DNA of 12,087 bases. Source: an uncultured Faecalibacterium sp. (GTDB lineage Bacteria > Bacillota > Clostridia > Oscillospirales > Ruminococcaceae). The position numbers and the translations under genes were made by a program. Every line of letters starts with the position of its first letter. Position 1 is the first letter of the stretch. The notes below the pieces were generated by a model. That model did not search any database and was not told where the DNA came from. It saw only the letters and a list, made by a program, of their open reading frames with translations. The stretch is taken from assembly GCA_934525845.1 (NCBI GenBank), contig CAKSZS010000055.1, positions 1 through 12,087 on the forward strand. The letters run 5' to 3'. Positions 1-6,230 of this stretch are shown here, piece by piece.

Positions 1-190
1 AATGATATTTATCACTTAAAAGTGTTAAATCTTGTTCGCTCAGCACGCAATCGCTTGCGTCCTGTGTGAATTACTTTGTTTGGAATTGTTTTACGTGTTT
101 TTCCAACACGAAAATAGGTTCCGTTACAAGTTTTTCGATATTGTTCAATTTTCAAGGTCCTGTGCGCCTCAGGTCTTTCGACCGGCGACT
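1..190 (-). promoter_or_regulatory. Probable rRNA operon leader with boxA-like element
   Basis: AT-rich, non-coding stretch immediately downstream of promoter P2, read leftwards. It contains ACCTTGAAAATTGAAC (158-143, minus strand), which resembles the boxA-type CTTTGAAAACTGAA element of Firmicutes rRNA leaders and spacers. Hairpins readable on the minus strand: 187-165 (stem GGTC/GACC with GAAA loop, extended by CGCC/GGCG around a 3-nt bulge), 110-94 (CGTGTT/AACACG, 5-nt loop), 60-45 (ACGCAA/TTGCGT with GCGA loop) and a short CACT/AGTG stem at 24-13. Two of the loops are GNRA tetraloops only when read on the minus strand, which supports leftward transcription. No 16S sequence is visible, so the rRNA gene itself would lie beyond position 1. 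Alternatively this is the leader of another highly expressed stable RNA. The rRNA identity is inferred from motif, promoter strength and structure. Confidence 0.6.
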
Positions 191-195
191 TGATT

Positions 196-224
196 ATTTT
201 ATCACAGAAGTGATTTTTTGTCAA
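196..224 (-). promoter_or_regulatory. Strong sigma-A promoter P2 of the putative rRNA leader
   Basis: Read on the minus strand, the -35 is TTGACA (224-219), the spacer is exactly 17 bp and the -10 is TAAAAT (201-196). Transcription should start near 190-188, at the foot of the first leader hairpin. Runs of A upstream of the -35 could act as an UP element. A near-consensus promoter in tandem with another is typical of rRNA operons. Confidence 0.75.
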
Positions 225-379
225 GCTCTTTTTTCAGAAGCTTTTGAACTTTCTGAACTTGGATGCCTCAGAGTTTCTCAGAACAAACTGGAACTTTTCA
301 GCATCTATTGGTTCTTTTCAAGAGCTTCCTGCTGAGGCTTCAGAAGTCATTCTTTTGTCTCAGCGCTTGGCGCTCAAGT

Positions 380-408
380 ATAATACCACACCCCCATCTT
401 ATTGTCAA
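380..408 (-). promoter_or_regulatory. Strong sigma-A promoter P1, tandem upstream promoter
   Basis: Read on the minus strand, the -35 is TTGACA (408-403), the spacer is 17 bp and the -10 is TATTAT (385-380). The predicted start is near 373, where a small AGCGC/GCGCT hairpin with a 3-nt loop begins. A-rich sequence (about 440-415) lies upstream of the -35. Between P1 and P2 (about 370-225) no gene is seen. That interval holds a 7-bp inverted repeat, GCCTCAG (265-271) with CTGAGGC (332-338), which could enclose further structure in the longer P1 transcript. Confidence 0.7.
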
Positions 409-573
409 CACTTTCTGACGACTTTTTTCAAGTTTTTTCTTCTGCTGCTGAAACCGTTTCATCTTCCGGAATCCAGGTCTTTCCCGCTCTTTGCAAACAT
501 CCCCATCCATTCATTTATCCGTACAGCGGTTGCGGCCACTGCTTGCTCCATTCATTCCAATAAAACGACATAT

Positions 574-608
574 CCCCTGCCCATCCGGCGCATCGCTTTG
601 GGCAGAGG
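574..608 (-). terminator. Hairpin just past fabZ, possible weak terminator
   Basis: Nine-base-pair stem (608-600 paired with 582-574, including one G-U) around a 17-nt loop, starting 8 nt after the fabZ stop. The T-run that follows on the minus strand (TTTT near 565-562) is short and about 8 nt from the stem, so this is not a textbook intrinsic terminator. It may stabilise the 3' end or give leaky termination of the fab operon before the rRNA-type promoters. The rest of 409-573 shows only very short reading frames and no convincing gene. Confidence 0.45.
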
Positions 609-616
609 ACATTTTC

Positions 617-1096
617 TCAGCGGACTTCCGGGCTTGCTTCCGTCAGCACGAACGTCAGTTCTGCCGTGGCAGCACATTGCCCGTCCACCCAGGCAGACGC
701 TTTGCCGATCCCCACCGGCCCGCGCTGCTCCATCAATTCACAGTGCAGGGTAAGCACGTCGCCAGGAGTGACCTGTCTGCGGAAACGGGCGTTTCTGATG
801 CCGCCGAAGAGAGCCAGTTTTCCTTGATGTTCAGGTACACTCAGCGCCGCGACAGCGCCGGTCTGGGCCAGTGCTTCGAGAATGAGCACGCCTGGCATCA
901 CCGGCTGATCTGGAAAGTGTCCGTTGAAAAACTCTTCATTGCGGGAAACGCACTTGCGGCCGATGGCCCACTGGCCCGGCTCGTAGTCCAGGATGCGGTC
1001 CACGAGGGCAAAGGGGTAGCGGTGGGGCAGGATCGCTGCGATCTGCTCACTGGCCAGCGCGTTGGGCGTTTCGCGCACGGTACGGGGTTCGGCCAT
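617..1096 (-). CDS. fabZ: 3-hydroxyacyl-[acyl-carrier-protein] dehydratase FabZ
   Basis: Cytosolic hot-dog-fold dehydratase that removes water from 3-hydroxyacyl-ACP to give trans-2-enoyl-ACP, the third step of each FAS-II cycle. The 159-residue product has the family signature: LPHRYPF at 23-29, GHFPDQPVMPGVLILEALAQ at 59-78, with catalytic His60 and Glu74. The length is slightly above the usual 140-150 residues owing to a short N-terminal extension. The start is supported by a GGAGGAG ribosome-binding site 6 nt upstream, partly inside the end of fabF. The gap to fabF is only 3 nt, so it belongs to the same transcript. It is the last gene of the operon. No FabA-type isomerase is present; whether this FabZ also isomerises cannot be told from sequence. 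Confidence 0.95.
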   Translation of the reverse strand: MAEPRTVRETPNALASEQIAAILPHRYPFALVDRILDYEPGQWAIGRKCVSRNEEFFNGHFPDQPVMPGVLILEALAQTGAVAALSVPEHQGKLALFGGIRNARFRRQVTPGDVLTLHCELMEQRGPVGIGKASAWVDGQCAATAELTFVLTEASPEVR

Positions 1097-1099
1097 GGC

Positions 1100-2338
1100 T
1101 CACTCCTCCCATCTGCGCAGGGCAATGCAGGCGTTGTGCCCGCCAAAGCCCAGACTGTTGCTCAGTGCGTAGGTCATGTTCTGGGCGCGGCCCACGTTCG
1201 GCACATAGTCCAGGTCGCACTCCGGGTCGGGCTGCGCGTAATGGATGGTGGGCGGGGCAAACTGGTCCCGCAGGGCCAGTGCCGTGAACACGGCTTCCAC
1301 GCCGCCCGCGCCGCCCAGCAGGTGGCCGGTCATGCTCTTGGTGCTCACGACGGTCAGCTCCTTGGCGTGCTCCCCGAACACCGCGTGGATGGCAGCGGTC
1401 TCGCAGGAGTCGTTCATATGGGTGCCGGTGCCGTGGGCGTTGATGTGGTCCACCTGTTCCGGCGCAATGCCGGCATCGGCCAGCGTCCGCTTCATACAGT
1501 CGATGGCACCTGCGCCGCCGGGAGCCGGAGCGGTAAAGTGATAGGCGTCGCAGTTGGCACCGTAGCCCACCACTTCAGCATAAATGTGCGCACCGCGGGC
1601 CTTGGCGTGTTCCAGCTCTTCCAACACCAGCACGCCGCTGCCCTCGCCCATGACGAAGCCGCCGCGCCGCGCGTCAAAGGGCAGGCTGGCAGCATCCGGG
1701 TCAGTGGCGGTGGAAAGTGCTTTCATGCTGGTAAAACCGCCGATGCCCAGCGGACTGATGCAGCTTTCTGCACCGCCGCAGACCATGACCGGCTCGTAAC
1801 CGTCCCGGATGCGATGGAAGGCATCGCCTACGGCGTTGGTGCCGCCCGCACAGGCGGTGACCGGACAGGTGCACATTCCCTTCAGGCCAAAGCGGATGGC
1901 CACCTGCGCCGCCGCCATATTGGCAATGGACATGGGTACAAAGTAGGGGCTAACCTTTTCCATACCTTTTTCCTCGCCGCGGGTATGCTGTTCCTCGATG
2001 GTGGGCAGGCCGCCGATGCCGCTGGAAAGGATGCATCCGATGCTTCCCCCTTCGGTTTTGGTGTCAAGACCGCTGTCGGCAATTGCCTCCCCTGCCGCGG
2101 CCAGTGCCAGCAGGGTAAAGCGTGCCATCTTGCGAGCTTCTTTTTTGTCCACGACCGTTTCCGGGTCAAAGTTTTTCACTTCACCAGCCAGTTTACACTT
2201 GAAACCGGTGGGTTCAAATTGTGTAATAGGGCCGATGCCGCATTTGCCAGCCTTGGCAGCGGCCCAGCTTTCGGCTACCGTATTGCCCAGCGGGTTCACG
2301 GTGCCAAGGCCGGTGATCACGACTCTGCGTTTTTCCAT
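1100..2338 (-). CDS. fabF: Beta-ketoacyl-ACP synthase II FabF
   Basis: Elongating condensing enzyme that joins malonyl-ACP to acyl-ACP with loss of CO2. The 412-residue thiolase-fold protein carries the Cys-His-His triad: Cys163 (VTACAGG), His302 (NAHGTGT) and His339 (SMTGHLLGG), with Lys334. Ile108 sits in SSGIGG, at the acyl-pocket gate position known from E. coli FabF, which favours FabF over FabB. N-terminal VVITGLG and the C-terminal GFGGHNA glycine-rich loop are intact. The start is supported by AAAGGAG 9 nt upstream; 15 nt separate it from the fabG stop. In many Firmicutes operons accB follows fabF, but here fabZ follows directly. Confidence 0.96.
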   Translation of the reverse strand: MEKRRVVITGLGTVNPLGNTVAESWAAAKAGKCGIGPITQFEPTGFKCKLAGEVKNFDPETVVDKKEARKMARFTLLALAAAGEAIADSGLDTKTEGGSIGCILSSGIGGLPTIEEQHTRGEEKGMEKVSPYFVPMSIANMAAAQVAIRFGLKGMCTCPVTACAGGTNAVGDAFHRIRDGYEPVMVCGGAESCISPLGIGGFTSMKALSTATDPDAASLPFDARRGGFVMGEGSGVLVLEELEHAKARGAHIYAEVVGYGANCDAYHFTAPAPGGAGAIDCMKRTLADAGIAPEQVDHINAHGTGTHMNDSCETAAIHAVFGEHAKELTVVSTKSMTGHLLGGAGGVEAVFTALALRDQFAPPTIHYAQPDPECDLDYVPNVGRAQNMTYALSNSLGFGGHNACIALRRWEE

Positions 2339-2353
2339 GTGAGAGTTCTCCTT

Positions 2354-3103
2354 TTACATTGCCATGCCGCCGTCTGCACAGAGCACCTGCCCGGTGAGAT
2401 AGCTGCTTTGTTCCGCGGCAAAGAACGCCACGGCGTTTGCCACATCCTCCGGTCTGCCTGCACGGCCCGCCGGGATACCCTTTATCATCCCGGCGCGGAC
2501 AGCTTCCGGCAGAACAGACGTCATATCCGTTTCGATGAAGCCGGGGGCTACGGCGTTCACCGTAATATTCCGCCCAGCCAGCTCCCGTGCCAGACTTTTG
2601 GTCAGCCCGATCAGCCCAGCCTTGCTGGCGGCATAATTGGTCTGACCCGCGTTGCCCCGCAGAGCCACCACACTGCTCAGATTGATGATCCGGCCCCAGC
2701 GTTGACGCACCATGCCGCGGGCAGCTTCTCTGCAACAGAGGAATGCCCCCTTCAGGTTCGCGTTCAGCACGGCGTCAAAATCTGCTTCGGTCATGCGTAA
2801 GATCAGGTTGTCCCGGGTGATGCCCGCGTTGTTCACGAGGATATCCACCCGGCCAAAGGTGTTTACGGCTTCCTCAAAGAGATGCTTGCAGCCTTCGGCG
2901 GTGGAAACATCGGCCTGCACGGCTGCAGCGTTTGCCCCTTCGGCTTTGCACAGAGCCGCCGTCTCAGCGGCAGCGGCTTCGCCATGGCAGTAGTTGACCA
3001 CCACATTGCAGCCCTGCTTTGCCAGGGCGATGCATACTGCCCGGCCGATGCCCCGGCTTCCGCCGGTAACAACAGCGGTACGGATGATCTTTTCTTCGCT
3101 CAT
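2354..3103 (-). CDS. fabG: 3-oxoacyl-[acyl-carrier-protein] reductase FabG
   Basis: NADPH-dependent short-chain dehydrogenase that reduces 3-ketoacyl-ACP to 3-hydroxyacyl-ACP. Over 249 residues it shows the Rossmann motif TGGSRGIG (13-20), NNAG (91-94) and the catalytic Ser144, Tyr157 and Lys161 (YAASK), with the usual PGFIETDM stretch after the active site. I chose the ATG at 3103 over an in-frame ATG five codons upstream: it makes a 4-bp ATGA overlap with the fabD stop, has AAGGA 6 nt upstream, and the N-terminus then matches family length. Tight coupling to fabD implies co-translation. SDR enzymes are diverse, but the position within fabD-fabG-fabF makes FabG secure. Confidence 0.95.
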   Translation of the reverse strand: MSEEKIIRTAVVTGGSRGIGRAVCIALAKQGCNVVVNYCHGEAAAAETAALCKAEGANAAAVQADVSTAEGCKHLFEEAVNTFGRVDILVNNAGITRDNLILRMTEADFDAVLNANLKGAFLCCREAARGMVRQRWGRIINLSSVVALRGNAGQTNYAASKAGLIGLTKSLARELAGRNITVNAVAPGFIETDMTSVLPEAVRAGMIKGIPAGRAGRPEDVANAVAFFAAEQSSYLTGQVLCADGGMAM

Positions 3104-4032
3104 TGTTCTTCCTTCCATGCGTTCAGGACTGCATCCAGCTGCTCCGGCGTCTCTACGGATGCGCAGACCATGCCGGGCAGGGTCTTTTTCACAAAGCCTG
3201 AGAGGGCGCTACCCGGGCCGACTTCCAGAATATGGTCTACGCCCAGCTCTCCCAGACGGCGCAGGGTGTCTTCCATGTAAACACTGCTCTGCACCTGCCT
3301 GACCAGCAGGGCTGGGATGCTGTCGTTTTCGGACATTTCGCGGCCAAGGCAGTTGAACAGCACCGGCACCTGCAGGGTGCCAAAATGTTCTGCTTCAAAC
3401 CGCTTGGCGAGAGCATCCCCGGCGGGGGCCATCAGCTTTGTGTGGAATGGGCCGCTGACCTTGAGCGGGATGCAGCGGCGTGCACCGGCGGCTTTTGCCA
3501 GCTCGGCAGCTTTGTCTACCGCTGCTTTTTCGCCGCCGATGACCAGCTGGCCCGGGCAGTTGTAGTTGCAGATCTGCACACAGCCCAGATCCACAGCCTG
3601 CGCACAGCAGGCGGCAAGGGTCTCCCGGTCCAGGTTCAGCACCGCGGTCATGCCGCAGTCGATGCCTTTGGCGGCGTCGGCCATGGCCCTGCCCCGGTAT
3701 GCGGCCAGTTCAATGGCCTGCTTTGCGGTAAACACCCCGGCGGCTTCCAGCGCGGAGTATTCGCCGAGGGAAAGCCCGGCCACGAAGTCCGGCTGTACGC
3801 CTTTTTCGGCCAGCACGGCGGTCACGCCGCAGGCAAAGGCCACCATGCAGGGCTGGGTGTATTCGGTCTGGTTCAGTACGCCGTCCGGGTCGGCAAAGCA
3901 GACGCGGTGCAGGTCAAACTCCAGCTCTGCACTGTCGAATGCCGCCCGGAAGGCGGGCGAATTTTCATAAAATTCTTTGCCCATGCCGGGGTGCTGGGCA
4001 CCCTGACCGGCGTATAAAACGGCAAGTTTCAT
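3100..4032 (-). CDS. fabD: Malonyl-CoA:ACP transacylase FabD
   Basis: Transfers malonyl from CoA to the ACP phosphopantetheine arm, supplying the extender unit. The 310-residue protein begins with the GQGAQ motif (9-13), has the nucleophile Ser88 in GLSLGEY (the common GHSLG His is Leu here, a variant I recall from other Firmicutes), Arg115 in YRGRAM and catalytic His196 in SGPFHT. The ATG at 4032 is preferred to an upstream in-frame ATG: GGAGG lies 8 nt before it, it forms an ATGA overlap with the preceding gene, and MKLAVLYAGQG is the family N-terminus. It overlaps fabG at the other end in the same way. Confidence 0.96.
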   Translation of the reverse strand: MKLAVLYAGQGAQHPGMGKEFYENSPAFRAAFDSAELEFDLHRVCFADPDGVLNQTEYTQPCMVAFACGVTAVLAEKGVQPDFVAGLSLGEYSALEAAGVFTAKQAIELAAYRGRAMADAAKGIDCGMTAVLNLDRETLAACCAQAVDLGCVQICNYNCPGQLVIGGEKAAVDKAAELAKAAGARRCIPLKVSGPFHTKLMAPAGDALAKRFEAEHFGTLQVPVLFNCLGREMSENDSIPALLVRQVQSSVYMEDTLRRLGELGVDHILEVGPGSALSGFVKKTLPGMVCASVETPEQLDAVLNAWKEEQ

Positions 4033-5096
4033 TGAGTCTGCCTCCATTCGGTCACAAGTTCATCCATCAGCTCCCGGACGGTGTACATCCGGCTGAGCCT
4101 GCCCACGTTGTCCCCGCAGAAGAAGAGCCCTTCCTCTACGTTGCCCTTCACGGCTTCAATGAGTGCGTGGGTGATGCAGTAGGGCACTTTGGCGGGGTCG
4201 CAGGTTTTCAGGCAGCGGGCGCAGTGCTTGGGCGGGAAGTGTTTTCCTTCCGTCAGCGCCTGCACCAGCGGCGTGTTCAGCGCCCGGCCCGGCATCCCCA
4301 CCGGGCTGTGGATGATGCGCACATCCTCAGGGCCTGCATTCAGCAGAACGTCTTTGTACCCCTGCGATGCATCGCACTCGGATGTTGCGATAAAGCGGGT
4401 GGCAAGCTGAACGCCTGCGGCACCCAGGCGGGTAAAGTGGGCCATGTCGGCCCCGGTGTAGACCCCGCCCGCCACAAACACGGGGATGGAGTGGCCGAAC
4501 TGTGCTTCGTAGGGCTTCACCTCGGCCAGCACCTCCGGCAGGATCTCGTCCAGCGTTTGGCATTTGCCAGCCAGCAGGTCGGCTTCGGCAAAGCCGAGGT
4601 GCCCGCCTGCCTTACAGCCCTCGATCACCACAAAATCGGCGGTGCGACCGAACTCCTTGGCCCAGCGGCGCAGAATGAGCTTTGCCGCCCGGCCGCTGGA
4701 AACGATGGGCGCAATGGCCACGTCCGGCGTGTTCACAAGGCCGGGCAATTCCAACGGAAGCCCCGCGCCGGACACCACGGCATCCACGCCCGCTTCCACT
4801 GCGGTGCGGATGGCGGCGGCATAGTCCTGCGTGGCCACCATGGCGTTGATAGCCACCATGCCAGCGCCCTTGGCGATCTGCTTTGCCTTTTGGATCTCTG
4901 CCGCCAGAGCACGGTGGTTGGCGCTTGCCGGGTCGCGGGCAAAGTCCGGTTCCCGGTAGCCCGCATCGGCGGTGGAGATGCACCCCATGCCGCCGCAGGC
5001 CGCCACGGCCCCGGCCAGCCCGCCGAGGGAAACGCCCACGCCCATGCCGCCCTGTAAAATGGGTACGGACAGGCCCTTTTTGCCGAGGGTCAGCAT
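4029..5096 (-). CDS. FabX-like / nitronate-monooxygenase-family flavoprotein
   Basis: A 355-residue TIM-barrel flavoprotein of the FabK/2-nitropropane dioxygenase superfamily, paralogous to the neighbouring FabK. Visible motifs: QGGMGVGVS (15-23), VVSGAGLP (107-114), EGCKAGGHLG (159-168, with His166 at the catalytic/FMN position) and AGGVYTG (209-215). It differs from FabK in a C-terminal cysteine cluster (Cys292, Cys295, Cys299, Cys307; also Cys327) followed by PYCITHAL and GLFFCGDN. From memory, Helicobacter pylori FabX has a similar tail binding a [4Fe-4S] cluster; it makes unsaturated acyl-ACP by dehydrogenating and isomerising C10-ACP. The gene overlaps fabK by 7 bp and fabD by 4 bp, so a FAS role is likely. 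Alternatives are a second enoyl reductase or a true nitronate monooxygenase. The superfamily is certain; the FabX-like reaction is inference. Confidence 0.8.
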   Translation of the reverse strand: MLTLGKKGLSVPILQGGMGVGVSLGGLAGAVAACGGMGCISTADAGYREPDFARDPASANHRALAAEIQKAKQIAKGAGMVAINAMVATQDYAAAIRTAVEAGVDAVVSGAGLPLELPGLVNTPDVAIAPIVSSGRAAKLILRRWAKEFGRTADFVVIEGCKAGGHLGFAEADLLAGKCQTLDEILPEVLAEVKPYEAQFGHSIPVFVAGGVYTGADMAHFTRLGAAGVQLATRFIATSECDASQGYKDVLLNAGPEDVRIIHSPVGMPGRALNTPLVQALTEGKHFPPKHCARCLKTCDPAKVPYCITHALIEAVKGNVEEGLFFCGDNVGRLSRMYTVRELMDELVTEWRQTQ

Positions 5097-6025
5097 TCCT
5101 CGTTCAGCGCACGGATGCGCTGCCTCCCGCTTTCGTACAGGTCGGCCAGGATGTCAGCCACCGGGCGCACCTCATGGAGCATTCCAGCCACCTGACCGGC
5201 CATCAGACTGCCGGTGACGGTATCGCCCTCAAACACGGCGCGGCGTAAGCTGCCCAGCGTGAACTTTTCCAGTTCCATCTTGTCGGCCCCGGCCTTTTCC
5301 TGCCGGACGTACTCGCGGCTCATGCGGTTTTTCAGCACCCGCACGGGGGAGCCGCCGATGCGGCCGGTCACGATGGTGTCGCTGTCCTTGGCCTTGAGCA
5401 GGGCGGCCTTGTAGTTTTCGTGGATGGGGCACTCCTCACTTACCAGCAGGCAGGTGCCCACCTGCACGCCGCAGGCACCCAGTGCCAGCGCTGCCGCCAG
5501 CTGACGGCCATCGGCGATGCCGCCCGCCGCAATGACGGGCACACTTACTGCGTCCACCACCTGCGGCACCAGTGCCATGGTGGCCATTTCGCCCACATGG
5601 CCGCCGCTCTCGGTGCCCTCCGCGATGACGGCGTCGATGCCCAGCGGTTCCAGGTGCTTTGCCAGCACAGCGGCGGCGACCACGGGGATCACCTTGATGC
5701 CTGCGGCTTTCCACATAGGTACATATTTGCCCGGGTTGCCTGCACCGGTGGTGACCACCTGTACACCTTCCTCCACGATGATCTTTGCAAATTCATCGGC
5801 CTGCGGGTGCATCAGCATGATGTTTACGCCGAAAGGCTTGTCCGTCAGCTGCTTGCAGCGGCGGATGTTCTCGCGCAGGGTGGCGGCGTTCATGCCGCCG
5901 GCCCCGATGATGCCCAGCGCACCGGCGTTGGAGCAGGCAGCGGCAAACTCGCCGGTGGCAATGTTGGCCATGCCGCCCTGAATGATGGGGTACTTGATCC
6001 CTAAAATTTCGTTCAGTAATTTCAT
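5090..6025 (-). CDS. fabK: Enoyl-[acyl-carrier-protein] reductase FabK
   Basis: FMN-dependent, NAD(P)H-using enoyl-ACP reductase that completes each elongation cycle; the Streptococcus pneumoniae enzyme is the type member. The 311-residue product shows YPIIQGGMA (12-20), KPFGVNIML (63-71), VVTTGAGNPGKY (90-101), AEGTESGGHVG (135-145, His143 being the conserved active-site His) and PVIAAGGIADG, as FabK does. No cysteine cluster is present, unlike the next gene. Translation starts at 6025 after AGGA with 7-nt spacing. The 205-bp gap upstream to fabH is the only large gap in the operon and is filled by an inverted-repeat element ending just before this ribosome-binding site. No fabI, fabL or fabV appears in the window. 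Confidence 0.93.
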   Translation of the reverse strand: MKLLNEILGIKYPIIQGGMANIATGEFAAACSNAGALGIIGAGGMNAATLRENIRRCKQLTDKPFGVNIMLMHPQADEFAKIIVEEGVQVVTTGAGNPGKYVPMWKAAGIKVIPVVAAAVLAKHLEPLGIDAVIAEGTESGGHVGEMATMALVPQVVDAVSVPVIAAGGIADGRQLAAALALGACGVQVGTCLLVSEECPIHENYKAALLKAKDSDTIVTGRIGGSPVRVLKNRMSREYVRQEKAGADKMELEKFTLGSLRRAVFEGDTVTGSLMAGQVAGMLHEVRPVADILADLYESGRQRIRALNEEC

Positions 6026-6037
6026 AGATTTATCCTA

Positions 6038-6222
6038 TCGGTAAGCGTCCTCGCCCTCTTCGTTGCTTTCGGTGACAAATTTCCCCTTTTGTCGCTGCGC
6101 GACATCCTCCCTCAAAAGGGGAGCCTTTGACAAAACCGAAAAGTTTACCGTACTGCCAAGGGCTCTCCCTTTGGGAGAGCTGTCGAGCCGCGCGAGACTG
6201 AGAGGGCGAGCCCGTTTGCCGA
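6038..6222. repeat. MITE-like inverted-repeat element between fabH and fabK
   Basis: A 185-bp non-coding element bounded by imperfect 22-bp terminal inverted repeats (6038-6059 and 6201-6222, 18 of 22 positions complementary; the innermost 10 bp, CTCGCCCTCT, are perfect). Inside are nested arms: TTTCGGT/ACCGAAA (6067-6073 with 6135-6141) enclosing CCCCTTTTG/CAAAAGGGG (6083-6091 with 6113-6121), with TCGC/GCGA at the tip (6092-6095 with 6099-6102). A separate hairpin GCTCTCCC-TTT-GGGAGAGC lies at 6162-6180. I recall very similar motifs recurring between genes in Faecalibacterium-type genomes but cannot name the family. No clear target-site duplication and no coding capacity is seen. It stops one base before the TAGGA of the fabK ribosome-binding site. 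Confidence 0.75.
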
Positions 6223-6230
6223 ACATGATT

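Noticed and set aside
340..510. 56-residue Lys/Arg/Gln-rich frame on the minus strand
   Set aside because: It runs straight through promoter P1, has no convincing ribosome-binding site and resembles no family; probably chance.
515..571. 18-residue, Trp/aromatic-rich frame (MSFYWNEW...) on the minus strand after fabZ
   Set aside because: No ribosome-binding site at a workable distance, and the ATG sits at the foot of the post-fabZ hairpin. Too short to judge without conservation.
491..2800. Long open frame (769 codons) on the plus strand opposite fabZ, fabF and fabG
   Set aside because: It runs antisense to three genes with intact catalytic motifs, crosses their boundaries, and its translation is low-complexity His/Gly/Ala/Arg-rich as expected from the reverse strand of GC-biased codons.
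4033..4047. Upstream in-frame ATG for fabD (five extra residues)
   Set aside because: That ATG overlaps the GGAGG ribosome-binding site of the better start at 4032, and the family N-terminus begins at MKLAVLYAG.
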